Assembly (NCBI GenBank): GCA_027488335.1
Contig: JAIYBU010000206.1
Location: forward strand, 1 to 59,519
Origin: Cytophagaceae bacterium
GTDB taxonomy: Bacteria > Bacteroidota > Bacteroidia > Cytophagales > Spirosomataceae
Length of the DNA: 59,519 bases
Direction of reading: 5' to 3'
The notes beneath the pieces were generated by a model, which saw only the letters and a list, made by a program, of their open reading frames with translations, was not told the origin of the DNA and searched no databases. Shown here piece by piece: positions 1-8,825 of this stretch (positions are counted from its first letter, which is position 1; each line of letters opens with the position of its first letter). Position numbers and translations under genes: made by a program.

Positions 1-2960
1 ATTTTAATTCAATAATTGATGAATTTGCACAGGTTTTCAATGTACAAAATGAGGTAAACAGAGAAAAATTTATACTATCTGAAATATACAATACTTATCA
101 TGATTTGGGTGATAAAAACCCCCTTCTTATTATTGTTATAGATGAGTTTGGCAAATTTTTAGAGTATGCCGCAAATAATGAACCAGAAAAAGAGCTTTAT
201 TTTATTCAGAAGTTAGCAGAGTTTGTTAATAACCTGAATTACAATATTTGTTTAATAACTACTATTCATCAAAATTTTGATGCCTATTCAAATGTCCTAT
301 CAAAAAATCAGAAACAAGAATGGACTAAAGTAAAGGGTAGATTCCAAGAAATTACATTTAATGAGCCTGTCGAGCAACTTCTTTTTCTTGCTTCTGAATA
401 TTTAGGAGATAAAAACTCTAAGTCACCAACTCCCAGTATTAATAAGGTAATTCAGTTTAGTGAAGCAACTAAAATTTTTAGATTCAGTAAGAATTTTACA
501 GAAAAGGTTGCTCAGAGGCTATTTCCACTTGATATTATATCGGCGTATATTCTGACAATTGCATTACAGCGATATGGACAAAATGAAAGGTCTTTATTTT
601 CATTTTTAGCAACATCCGATGATGCTGGACTTGATAAACTTACCCCTTCCGATGGTAGTCAATATTATAATCTATCTAATGTTTATGATTACTTGATTTA
701 TAACTTTTACTCATATCTCAATTCAGGTAATAATCAAGATTTAGTAGCATGGGGAGGTATAAAAAATGCTTTGGATAAGGTTGAGAGGTATTTTAACGAT
801 GAAGAACAGATTCTTGCTTATGAGAAAATTGTAAAAACTCTCGGTTTACTTTCAATACTTGCCCCTAAAGGTTCTATCTTACTTGATGAGTTTTTAGATG
901 ACTATTCATCTAACTGCTTGGGGGTTCCTAACTCTGGCGAAATTCTTCAAGACCTTAGTAATAGAAAAGTAATAATTAAAAAAATATTCAGTAACCGATA
1001 CCATCCTCTTGAAGGTACAGATGTTGACATACATGGTGAAATAAGGGGGGCCGCTAATAGGGTAAATGAAATCACTGATATAGTTTCAGCATTAGGAAAA
1101 TATTATACTTTGCCTCCAACACTGGCAAAAATGGAATCTTATTTATCTGGCACACCTCGTTTATTTGAATATGTGATTTCTGAAACTCCAATTCAAAAAA
1201 TAGCCGAGGGTGAAATAGATGGTTATGTTAACCTAATATTCAACGATTCACTTGACTTAAAAACTATTAAGTCTTTTTCTAACACAAATTCCGAAGCTAT
1301 TGTAATCGGGTATTATCAAAATACGAAACTAATACAAGAAACTCTTTTTGAAATTGAGAAAGTACAAAAAGTAATAGTTGAAAACACCGATGACTATGTT
1401 GCTATTAGAGAGTTGAAGAGTATCTTGACAGGACATCAAATTTTACTAAATCAATACCTTGTAGATAGTTTTTATAATGGTAATATTAAATGGATTTTCG
1501 ATGGTAAAGTAATAGATGTTAAAAGCAAAAAAGATTTTAATAAACTTTTATCTATTGTTTGCAAAACAAGATATGGATTAAGTCCAAGATTTAGAAACGA
1601 GTTAGTGAATAAACATAGAGTCAGTGGACAAATTCATAATGCTCGTAAGTTGTTTTTCAAGCATTTAGTTAATTATTGGAATACACCTGATTTTGGCTTT
1701 GAAAAGGACCAATTTCCTCCACAAAAAACCATTTTCCTCTCTCTAATTAAAGAAAATGGAATTAGTTTTATCTCTGATAAAGCCGATTATAAAGTTTCGA
1801 TTGCTAATGACTCTCATTTTAAACCAGTATGGGATTACTGTGAGTCGTTCCTTGTAAAGTCAAAGAGTGTAAAACTACCTTTATCTGAGCTATTTTATGA
1901 ATTAGAAAGAAAGCCTTTCAAGATGAAAAGGGGCTTGATTGAGTTTTGGCTTCCAACATTTCTATTTATAAAACGACAAGAATTTGCTCTATTTAGTGAT
2001 AATAAATTTATTCCAGAGCTTAATGATGAATTTTTAGAGATAATTTCAAGAAGCCCTAATAAATTTGAAATAAAGGCTTTTAATTTAGACGGTGTTAGGC
2101 TGGAATTATTCAATAGCTACAGAATATTACTAAATCAAAGTACTGAGATAAAATTTAATGCAAAATCCTTTATACAAACCATAAAGCCTTTTCTTAAATT
2201 TTATTCAGAGTTACCCGATTATTCAAAGCAAACCAAACGATTAAGCAAAGAAGCATTACAATTGAGAGAGGCGATTGCAAAATCTAAAGACCCAGAAAAG
2301 TCAATCTTTGAAGATTTCCCATTAGCATTGGGGTACTCTCTCAGTGCAATTCAAAGTTCTGCCGATACACTTAAAGATTATGTAAAGTCATTAGAGGATA
2401 TACTTCGGGAGCTAAGAACATGTTTTGACAAGTTAGAGTCTCGCTTGGAAAAATTTATTATCGAAGAGTTTGTCGGTGAAGACATTCCTTTTGAGGATTA
2501 TAAAGCAAATATACAGAATAGGTTTAAAAATTTACAAAAACCACTGTTAATGACTCATGAAAAAGCCTTCATATCAAAATTAGATTCACCGATTGAAGAT
2601 AAACAAGCTTGGTTTGGTGGCATAGTACACTCTCTAATGAATAAGCAATTATTAAATTTTAGAGATGAGGATGAAGCTATTTTTTATCAAAAGCTAAAAA
2701 AGATGATTTCTGATTTGGATAATCTAACTAATCTATCGAATATTAGTGTTGATTCTGAAAAAGAAGAGGTTATTAGTGTTGAAATATCTTCTTTTGGAGA
2801 AGGTGTAAATAAAAGTTTGGTTCGATTACCTAAAAGTAAGCAGCCGATTATAAAAAACATAGAAACAAGTGTTCGAGAGCAACTTTCAGAAGATAAAAAT
2901 GTTAATATTGCAGTATTGAGTAATTTATTAAACGAGCTATTAAGAGATGACAAAAGTTAG
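1..2960 (+). CDS. Large P-loop-type ATPase of a putative defence operon (5' end outside window)
   Basis: The reading frame is open from base 3, so the gene is cut by the window edge. The TTG at 105 is internal and should not be taken as the start. The visible protein has a Walker-B-like stretch, four hydrophobic residues then IDEFGKF, near its beginning, followed by a sensor-like segment (ICLITTIHQN). The Walker A loop must lie upstream. The rest is a long, charged, mostly helical region with a coiled-coil-like C-terminus (about residues 750-850). Size and layout recall the large ATPases of BREX (BrxC) and phosphorothioate systems (SspC/DndD roles), but I cannot assign a family. Its last codons overlap the next gene by 14 bases, which implies translational coupling to the sulfurtransferase-like enzyme. 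Inferred role: the motor or NTPase of a nucleic-acid modification or defence complex. Confidence 0.75.
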   Translation, partial: FNSIIDEFAQVFNVQNEVNREKFILSEIYNTYHDLGDKNPLLIIVIDEFGKFLEYAANNEPEKELYFIQKLAEFVNNLNYNICLITTIHQNFDAYSNVLSKNQKQEWTKVKGRFQEITFNEPVEQLLFLASEYLGDKNSKSPTPSINKVIQFSEATKIFRFSKNFTEKVAQRLFPLDIISAYILTIALQRYGQNERSLFSFLATSDDAGLDKLTPSDGSQYYNLSNVYDYLIYNFYSYLNSGNNQDLVAWGGIKNALDKVERYFNDEEQILAYEKIVKTLGLLSILAPKGSILLDEFLDDYSSNCLGVPNSGEILQDLSNRKVIIKKIFSNRYHPLEGTDVDIHGEIRGAANRVNEITDIVSALGKYYTLPPTLAKMESYLSGTPRLFEYVISETPIQKIAEGEIDGYVNLIFNDSLDLKTIKSFSNTNSEAIVIGYYQNTKLIQETLFEIEKVQKVIVENTDDYVAIRELKSILTGHQILLNQYLVDSFYNGNIKWIFDGKVIDVKSKKDFNKLLSIVCKTRYGLSPRFRNELVNKHRVSGQIHNARKLFFKHLVNYWNTPDFGFEKDQFPPQKTIFLSLIKENGISFISDKADYKVSIANDSHFKPVWDYCESFLVKSKSVKLPLSELFYELERKPFKMKRGLIEFWLPTFLFIKRQEFALFSDNKFIPELNDEFLEIISRSPNKFEIKAFNLDGVRLELFNSYRILLNQSTEIKFNAKSFIQTIKPFLKFYSELPDYSKQTKRLSKEALQLREAIAKSKDPEKSIFEDFPLALGYSLSAIQSSADTLKDYVKSLEDILRELRTCFDKLESRLEKFIIEEFVGEDIPFEDYKANIQNRFKNLQKPLLMTHEKAFISKLDSPIEDKQAWFGGIVHSLMNKQLLNFRDEDEAIFYQKLKKMISDLDNLTNLSNISVDSEKEEVISVEISSFGEGVNKSLVRLPKSKQPIIKNIETSVREQLSEDKNVNIAVLSNLLNELLRDDKS

Positions 2961-4044
2961 GCATGTTTTAGGGATTTCGGGAGGAAAAGATAGTGCGGCT
3001 TTAGCTCTATATATGAATGATAAATACCCAGGTATGGATATTGAGTATTATACATGCGATACTGGCAAAGAATTAGATGAAACTTACGAACTTATTGATA
3101 AGTTAAATAAAAAATTAAGTAGGAATATTGTACAATTAAAAGCAGCCGATACATCATTTGCACCCTTTGATTATTATTTAAATCTTTACAGAGGTTTTTT
3201 ACCATCATCCAACTCTCGTTGGTGTACAAAAAAACTTAAATTAGAACCCTTTGAACAATTTGTTGGAGATGACCCAGTAATCTCATACGTAGGTATAAGA
3301 GGAGATGAAGATAGAGATGGTTATATATCTAAAAAATCAAATATTCAATCAATTTTCCCTTTTCGGAAAAATATTTGGAGCGAAGATGTTATAGTAAAGT
3401 TTTTCTCAAATATAGATACAATAGCTGAGTACTATCATAGCCTCCCAAAAAATGAGGCATCTGAAAGATTTGGCAATTTATTGTTTGAGCCAATTTCTTA
3501 TAGTTTCTCAAGAGATTCGAAGCTAAATCTATTGTTAGATGCAGATATAAAAACTTTCAATAAATTGGTTTTTGCTTACATAAAAACGACTGACTATCCT
3601 TTAGCTAAAGTAGATAATTTTCCTTTGGTTGATAATGATGAAGTTTTAGTTAGAGATGATATTTTTAATATCCTTAGAGAAAGTGGCGTCGGTGTACCTG
3701 CTTATTATGAGAAAATTGATTTTAAGATAAATGGAGAGGTTGGGCAGTATGCCAGAAGCCGCTCAGGGTGTTACTTCTGCTTTTTCCAACAAAAAATTGA
3801 ATGGATTTGGCTATACGAACAACACCCCGAACGCTTCAAAGAAGCAATGGAATATGAGAAAGAGGGATATTCTTGGAACCAGAAAGAAACACTTGCTGAA
3901 CTAACCCAACCAGATAGAATCAAACAGATTAAGGAAGAATACCTTAAACGAACCAATAGAAATAAACAAAAAAACACCTCACAATACTTAGTTGACATTC
4001 TGGATGATGCTGAAACAGAAGGTTGTGCTGCTTGTTTCATTTAA
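2947..4044 (+). CDS. DndC/PAPS-reductase-family ATP pyrophosphatase with cysteine clusters
   Basis: The N-terminus has the PP-loop motif SGGKDS (residues 11-16), which binds ATP in adenylating sulfurtransferases and PAPS reductases. A segment reading SRWCTKKLKLEP near residue 90 matches the CTxxLKxxP signature of the PAPS reductase family. The C-terminal third has a Cys-x2-Cys pair (SGCYFC, about residues 274-278), and a second pair ends the protein (C360, C363). This resembles the iron-sulfur ligands of DndC. DndC and SspD act in DNA phosphorothioation by activating DNA for sulfur insertion. Here no cysteine desulfurase is visible, so sulfur supply would have to come from elsewhere in the genome or from genes left of the window. 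The start overlaps the ATPase gene, and DUF262 and kinase genes follow on the same strand. The fold assignment is firm; the substrate is unknown. Confidence 0.85.
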   Translation: MTKVRHVLGISGGKDSAALALYMNDKYPGMDIEYYTCDTGKELDETYELIDKLNKKLSRNIVQLKAADTSFAPFDYYLNLYRGFLPSSNSRWCTKKLKLEPFEQFVGDDPVISYVGIRGDEDRDGYISKKSNIQSIFPFRKNIWSEDVIVKFFSNIDTIAEYYHSLPKNEASERFGNLLFEPISYSFSRDSKLNLLLDADIKTFNKLVFAYIKTTDYPLAKVDNFPLVDNDEVLVRDDIFNILRESGVGVPAYYEKIDFKINGEVGQYARSRSGCYFCFFQQKIEWIWLYEQHPERFKEAMEYEKEGYSWNQKETLAELTQPDRIKQIKEEYLKRTNRNKQKNTSQYLVDILDDAETEGCAACFI

Positions 4045-4060
4045 CCTAAATTCAATAACT

Positions 4061-5149
4061 ATGAAATTTAAAATAGAAAGTTGGACTATCGAAAAATTGA
4101 TAGATACATATACTTCTAAGAGCCTCAACCTAAATCCACCATATCAAAGGAATAATATTTGGACTGAAAAAGCCCAAATGAAGTTAATTTCCTCTATAAA
4201 AGATGGGATGCCCCTACCTACCTTTTTTTTCCATGAAATTGAAGAAAAGCAATATGAAATTGCTGATGGTCAACAGAGAACACGTGCTATACTTGCTTTT
4301 TACAATAAAGAAATTACAGATTTCGAAAAAAAGCACTTTGTCAAAGACACAGATTTAATTTTTTTAAATTATAAAATTCCAGTTGTAGTAATTGACCAAA
4401 GCGTTTCTCCAGAGAAAATACGTGACTTCTACAAAATGGTAAATAATTCTGGAATTCGTGTAAATCAACCAGAATCAAGAAAAGCTGAATTCTTTGATAC
4501 CGATATTTTAAAACTCGTAGAAGAACTGACAACAACAAATGCGTTTAAAGAAGTAAATATTTTCAATGACAAGCAAAAAGATAGAATGATAGATAGAGAA
4601 TTTGTTGAGGAATTAGTTTCTCAAATTTTCTTTGATATTGGAGATAAGAAAAATGATATAAAGAAACTCTATTCCCAGTCATTCGAACCAAGCCAAATTA
4701 ATGAATGTAAAAGTAATTTTAATAAAGTTTTATCTATTATTACATCTGCGGAAAAATTCGAGATTGCCAATACAAGATATTCTCAAAGAAATGATTTCTA
4801 CACATTATTTGGGTTTGTACTTAAAAATTTAAAACTAAGTCAAAGTAGCTTTGATATATTTTTTGAAATACTCTTAAAAATTGAAAATGATATTAGTCCT
4901 TCAAATTTTGATGGAGGAGCATTACAATTTTATGCCTTTAATTGTGTATCTCAAACAAATTCAAAACAAGCAAGGCTTAGTAGACTGAATTTTTTCAATG
5001 AACTATTTCTTAATATTGACAAAATCCCTAATGAAACTCAAAAAGAGATATTAGAATATTATAAGTTGAAATCATCAGACCTATGTATTGTTGAAAATAA
5101 ATACTTGACCATTAATCCTAAGCATATATCAACACAATTTAATAAATAA
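4061..5149 (+). CDS. DUF262 (ParB-like, DGQQR motif) protein
   Basis: I chose the ATG at 4061 because it follows the previous stop by 16 bases; the longer frame from 3992 would overlap that gene and adds no conserved sequence. The N-terminal domain has the DUF262 hallmarks: PPYQR near residue 27 and DGQQRTRA at about 69-76. This ParB-fold domain hydrolyses nucleotides in GmrSD and SspE type restriction factors. Those proteins carry a C-terminal HNH (DUF1524) nuclease. I see no HNH-like histidine/asparagine motif in the remaining 200 residues, which look helical. It may therefore be a sensor or regulatory NTPase rather than a complete nuclease. It is third in the ATPase, DndC-like, DUF262, kinase operon. 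Confidence 0.85.
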   Translation: MKFKIESWTIEKLIDTYTSKSLNLNPPYQRNNIWTEKAQMKLISSIKDGMPLPTFFFHEIEEKQYEIADGQQRTRAILAFYNKEITDFEKKHFVKDTDLIFLNYKIPVVVIDQSVSPEKIRDFYKMVNNSGIRVNQPESRKAEFFDTDILKLVEELTTTNAFKEVNIFNDKQKDRMIDREFVEELVSQIFFDIGDKKNDIKKLYSQSFEPSQINECKSNFNKVLSIITSAEKFEIANTRYSQRNDFYTLFGFVLKNLKLSQSSFDIFFEILLKIENDISPSNFDGGALQFYAFNCVSQTNSKQARLSRLNFFNELFLNIDKIPNETQKEILEYYKLKSSDLCIVENKYLTINPKHISTQFNK

Positions 5150-5157
5150 TTACAGCT

Positions 5158-6039
5158 ATGATTTATAAGGATGGAAATATTTTGCTATCACCTAACTCCA
5201 ACCATAATATCATTGAAAATGATGGTAAATTTTATCCAGTTGTTCCTTTAAATGAAAACTTTCCTAATAGCAGGGGTGGAAATTCTGCTGTATTTAAACT
5301 GATAGACCCTAATGATGAAGAATTAGAGTACGCTATCAAATTTTCTAAGTTTCCTAATAATAGAAGTTATGTAAAGCAGAACCTCAGATTTCAAAATGAA
5401 ATTGATGCCTTAAATCAAGCTAAAGAAGAAGGTTTTGAAAATGTAATTGAAATAGTTTTTGAAGGAACACTCGAAATTAATGAAGAGAGTTTTCACTATT
5501 TTGTTATGGAAAAAGCCGATGATGATTTAAGAGCATTTCTATATAGAGAAAAGATAGCTTTAAATCAAAAATTAGTATTATGCTATGAAGTAATAAAAGG
5601 AATAAATCAACTACATTCTTTAGAGTTATATCATCGTGATATAAAACCTGATAATATATTTTATGTTAAAGGAAAGTGGAAGGTAGCAGACTTAGGACTT
5701 GCCTCATATAGAAATCAAAATATAGATAGAAAAAATGAAAAAATCGGTCCCTATGGTTGGCTCTCTCCAGAAGTGATGAATAAAGTTCTATGTGAATCGA
5801 CTGATTTTGAAAAAGTACATTATTGTATCATTGATAAGTTCTCTGATATTTTCCAATTAGGTAAATTAATTTGGTTTATACTTAATGGAAATATACCTAT
5901 AGGGCAAATAACCTTTGAAGATTTTATAATCAAAAAAAAGGATATTTTTGACTTAATTTTTAAAATGCTTCAATACAATAGATTAAGAAGAGGACAATTG
6001 GATGATTATGAGGAAGCTTTTGAGTTACTAATTTATTAA
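5158..6039 (+). CDS. Serine/threonine protein kinase (defence-operon associated)
   Basis: A compact eukaryotic-like kinase of 293 residues with no membrane segment. Visible elements are a glycine-containing loop near residue 40 (RGGNSAVFKL), the lysine of YAIKFSKF, the catalytic loop HRDIKPDN starting at H159, a DLG in place of DFG at D178, and a SPEV activation-segment end in place of APE. All residues needed for activity therefore appear present. It starts 9 bases after the DUF262 stop codon and a strong terminator follows its own stop, so it is the last gene of the operon. Kinases occur in several phage-defence systems (Stk2, the Pgl and TerY-P groups). A role as alarm or effector that phosphorylates host proteins on infection is inference. 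Confidence 0.88.
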   Translation: MIYKDGNILLSPNSNHNIIENDGKFYPVVPLNENFPNSRGGNSAVFKLIDPNDEELEYAIKFSKFPNNRSYVKQNLRFQNEIDALNQAKEEGFENVIEIVFEGTLEINEESFHYFVMEKADDDLRAFLYREKIALNQKLVLCYEVIKGINQLHSLELYHRDIKPDNIFYVKGKWKVADLGLASYRNQNIDRKNEKIGPYGWLSPEVMNKVLCESTDFEKVHYCIIDKFSDIFQLGKLIWFILNGNIPIGQITFEDFIIKKKDIFDLIFKMLQYNRLRRGQLDDYEEAFELLIY

Positions 6040-6046
6040 TGAGAAG

Positions 6047-6080
6047 AAATCCCTGCCAAAATTAAATCTGACAGGGATTT
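6047..6080. terminator. Bidirectional terminator between convergent kinase and DUF3127 genes
   Basis: A perfect 9-bp stem (6047-6055 pairing with 6072-6080) encloses a 16-base loop. The arms end in A-rich and T-rich runs, so either strand could terminate here. It separates the plus-strand defence operon from the minus-strand element genes. Confidence 0.85.
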
Positions 6081-6087
6081 TGTTTAC

Positions 6088-6369
6088 TTACTTTTGCTCC
6101 TTGACTTTCTCAATCTTCCATGCTCGGATATTGTTAAAGTACCTACCACCAAATTCTCTTGCTTGAATATTACATTCAACACTTACTTGGCTGCCTTCTA
6201 CAATGTTTGGGTCTGATACTTTATCATTCCAAACCTCTATACATATTGATTTTGGAAAATCACCATTCTCAATTGTAAGTAAAAACTCTCTTTTTGGAAG
6301 AGATTTGTCATCTTTGCCCTTTATTTCTGTTTTGTCAAAGACTTTTTCAATATTTCCTGTGAACTGCAT
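6088..6369 (-). CDS. DUF3127 family OB-fold protein
   Basis: A 93-residue protein matching the Bacteroidetes DUF3127 pattern: MQFTGNIEKVF at the start, a FLLTIENG strand, then IEVWNDK and a WKIEKV end. The family has an OB-fold-like layout and is suspected to bind single-stranded nucleic acid; this is family knowledge, not something shown here. It is encoded on the same strand as the primase-helicase and integrase and probably belongs to the replication and maintenance module of the integrated element. About 170 bases separate it from the primase gene. Confidence 0.8.
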   Translation of the reverse strand: MQFTGNIEKVFDKTEIKGKDDKSLPKREFLLTIENGDFPKSICIEVWNDKVSDPNIVEGSQVSVECNIQAREFGGRYFNNIRAWKIEKVKEQK

Positions 6370-6540
6370 TGTAATTCTTGATTAAAGCCCCATTTATATA
6401 ATATTTCTAATGGGGGCTGGTTGTAAATTAGTTAACTCCAAAGAAAGATTAATAAACTTCTTCCTTTTTTTTAAATGGATAGCATCTTTATCACACTACC
6501 CAGCACTTTAAATTAGTTTTCTATCGAAAAAAAGTTTTTT

Positions 6541-8082
6541 TCAAGCTGCATTTACTACACTTCCTACACCATCGCTAAATAGCATGGGTGTAGATGATGT
6601 AGATAATGTAGGCTCATCAAAATCTTTTTTCTCTACAAAAACCTGCCAGCCTAATTTTTGCCTTATCATTTCAAAGCCTGCATTAGTAAGTCGTTTACTT
6701 AATGACTTTGCACTACAAGGTCTGAAACCATTTGATTTACAGTATTCAACGTACTCACTGTACAGTTCTTTCAAATACTTTTTATTAATGGTCGAACTTA
6801 TATATTGCTCATCCACAAGAAACATTTTTACACTATCAGACTCTGTCTTATAAGCATCTATTTGCTGTTCTATAGCACTACTTTTGGAGAAGCCTTTCTG
6901 TTTTAGTAGTCTATTTAGCCCATCTAATACCCAATTAAACACACCTGAAAGTTCGCTCTCAATAATTTTCTTTGACAGCTCTTTATCTTGCTCTGCTTCT
7001 GGGATTGTTACATTAAACGGTACTATTAGAAACCTTCTGAAAAAGGCATTAGTATGCTCAATTTCCTTGGGTAGTTCATTGCAATTAAAAATTAACTTTG
7101 CATAGTCTGTGATAGTGAATGGTTCTCCGTATGGCAACCGTGCTTCAACTGGCTCTCCAGAGGCTAACTGTTTGAATACATCAGCACTTAACCGATTGTT
7201 AATTTCACTTGCATAGTTGACCAACTTATTGGCAATTTTTGCTCTGTAATAACCATTCTCGTTTGTCAGATTTTGCAGAGTAAAATTACTTACATTCTCT
7301 TTACCAAGAAGAGCATTAACAATTTCAAACATCACTGATTTTCCATTAGCACCACTTCCAAACAGCATCAATACTTTCTCTAACTTTAGTTTTTGGTTTT
7401 TGACAAACAAGTAACCAATATACTCAGCGAGTACCATTTGTAGCTCGATATCAGGTAAGACTTTATCAAGATACCTATCAAAAATTGGTGCTTTGGCTTG
7501 AGGGTCAAATTCAAATGGAAGTTGATATGTGAGAAAATCTCTTCTATTAACAGTTCGCAATTGTTGATTCTCTCCATTAATTTCAAAAGTACCATTCAGG
7601 AGGTTGATTTTGATGAGGCTTGAATCTTCTTTAGATTTAGGCAGCTTAGCACTACTTAGAAACTGTTTGAATAACTCTTCTCGAAATCTATATAATCGAG
7701 CTAAGTTCTTATCTACACCCATTTTTTCTGCTGCATTACCTAAGAATACTTCTAAATCATCTTTCTCCAATGCCTCCCAAAATGCTCCATTAAAAGCCAA
7801 CAAAAAGTTGTTTCTTTTGCAAAGACCAAATTTGTTCTCTTGAGCAACTTTAAGGACTTCTTCTATACAAACAATCAAATAATGACGTTTTTCTATTTTT
7901 TCCTTATCCTCCAATCCAGCCTTTTCCCTAAAATCAACTACTTTTATATGGTCCAAGATGCACCCAAGTAAGTCGTGATATTGGGAAGGAGCGGGCGTTT
8001 TAATGCCCGCCGCTTCTTGTATTGGTTCTGTATCAGAAATCCCACTGAAATGAATCTCTTCAACCTTTTGAACTAAATCCAT
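6541..8082 (-). CDS. Phage/plasmid-type D5/P4 primase-helicase
   Basis: A protein of 513 residues with the SF3 helicase Walker A loop LFGSGANGKS near residue 240, followed by a Walker-B-like and sensor segment (AKLIFNCNELP) and an arginine-finger region (FFRRFLIVPF). This order is typical of the D5/P4-type helicase domain (phage/plasmid primase, P4 family) found in satellite phages and integrative elements, where it unwinds the element's replication origin. The N-terminal 200 residues correspond to the D5_N region. A short C-terminal segment looks like a winged-helix domain. The gene overlaps the upstream small gene by 10 bases, so the two are probably co-translated. Confidence 0.9.
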   Translation of the reverse strand: MDLVQKVEEIHFSGISDTEPIQEAAGIKTPAPSQYHDLLGCILDHIKVVDFREKAGLEDKEKIEKRHYLIVCIEEVLKVAQENKFGLCKRNNFLLAFNGAFWEALEKDDLEVFLGNAAEKMGVDKNLARLYRFREELFKQFLSSAKLPKSKEDSSLIKINLLNGTFEINGENQQLRTVNRRDFLTYQLPFEFDPQAKAPIFDRYLDKVLPDIELQMVLAEYIGYLFVKNQKLKLEKVLMLFGSGANGKSVMFEIVNALLGKENVSNFTLQNLTNENGYYRAKIANKLVNYASEINNRLSADVFKQLASGEPVEARLPYGEPFTITDYAKLIFNCNELPKEIEHTNAFFRRFLIVPFNVTIPEAEQDKELSKKIIESELSGVFNWVLDGLNRLLKQKGFSKSSAIEQQIDAYKTESDSVKMFLVDEQYISSTINKKYLKELYSEYVEYCKSNGFRPCSAKSLSKRLTNAGFEMIRQKLGWQVFVEKKDFDEPTLSTSSTPMLFSDGVGSVVNAA

Positions 8083-8348
8083 GAGTTTATGTCAATTTGA
8101 AGAATTTTTCTTAGCTTTTTTAAGAAACTCACACCCTTTGAGGTAATATGAATTATATCAACTTCCTTATTGATATGCTTTAATTGTAGCTTATGCTGAG
8201 TAAAATACCCCATCAAAACGAATTCAGGAGCAGCCTTCATTCCTTTAATAAGATTGTATCTACGAAGCCAAGCAATTAGCTCTCTTTTTGAAGTTTTTAA
8301 TTGGTCCGCTACATCTTGCAAACTATATGACATTTGTATGTTGTTCAT
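8073..8348 (-). CDS. Small putative DNA-binding/antirepressor-like element protein
   Basis: A 91-residue basic protein lying between the primase and the excisionase-like gene, overlapping both by a few bases. Its first half (SLQDVADQLKTSKRELIAWLRRYNLI) looks like a helix-turn-helix. The second half resembles the C-terminal part of phage antirepressors (GYFTQHKLQ, then THITSKGVSFLKKL-like sequence). Inferred role: regulation of element replication. The exact family is not certain. Confidence 0.6.
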   Translation of the reverse strand: MNNIQMSYSLQDVADQLKTSKRELIAWLRRYNLIKGMKAAPEFVLMGYFTQHKLQLKHINKEVDIIHITSKGVSFLKKLRKILQIDINSWI

Positions 8349-8671
8349 TGTTTATTCAGTTTTAAATTGTGAATTAATTGTTTGCGGGTACTTTTTCTAC
8401 CCTCCAATAGCCAAGAATCAAGCTCGTTTTTCTCAAAATATAGCTTCTTCCCCTTTTTGATATAAGGGATGGTTCTATTGCAGACATAACCATAAAGTGT
8501 TGGCTTTGCTACATTTAAGTAGGTGCTTGCCTGCTCTATTGTCATAAAGCTTGATACAGGCAAAGGGTCAATCTTTTGCGGAAGAGAAATCTGCTGAACT
8601 GCAACATTTACTGCATCGGTGATGAGTGTACGGAGTTCTTCTTGATTTACAATGATTAAATTTTGTAACAT
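8345..8671 (-). CDS. Excisionase-type helix-turn-helix protein
   Basis: A 108-residue protein whose C-terminal half is a typical HTH_17 (MerR/excisionase) domain: MTIEQASTYLNVAKPTLYGYV, then IPYIKKGKKLYFEKNELDSWL. Such proteins sit near integrases in Bacteroidetes integrative elements and act as excisionases or regulators of excision genes. The N-terminus (LITDAVNVAVQQ) is a short helix. It heads the minus-strand group that continues into the antirepressor-like gene and the primase. Confidence 0.85.
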   Translation of the reverse strand: MLQNLIIVNQEELRTLITDAVNVAVQQISLPQKIDPLPVSSFMTIEQASTYLNVAKPTLYGYVCNRTIPYIKKGKKLYFEKNELDSWLLEGRKSTRKQLIHNLKLNKQ

Positions 8672-8825
8672 TAATGATACTTTAAAATTCTTGAGGAAAA
8701 TCCCTCAATCTATTGTATCAGAAAATACTGTTTTGGAGTAGCAAAGTAGAGTTATGGTAGAACGACTTATATATAAACAACTAATTATCAACACATTACT
8801 AAAGTAAAATTAAAATAAATTTATC

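Noticed and set aside
105..110. TTG start for the large ATPase
   Set aside because: The frame is open to the left edge of the window, with coding-like sequence before the TTG, so the gene is simply cut.
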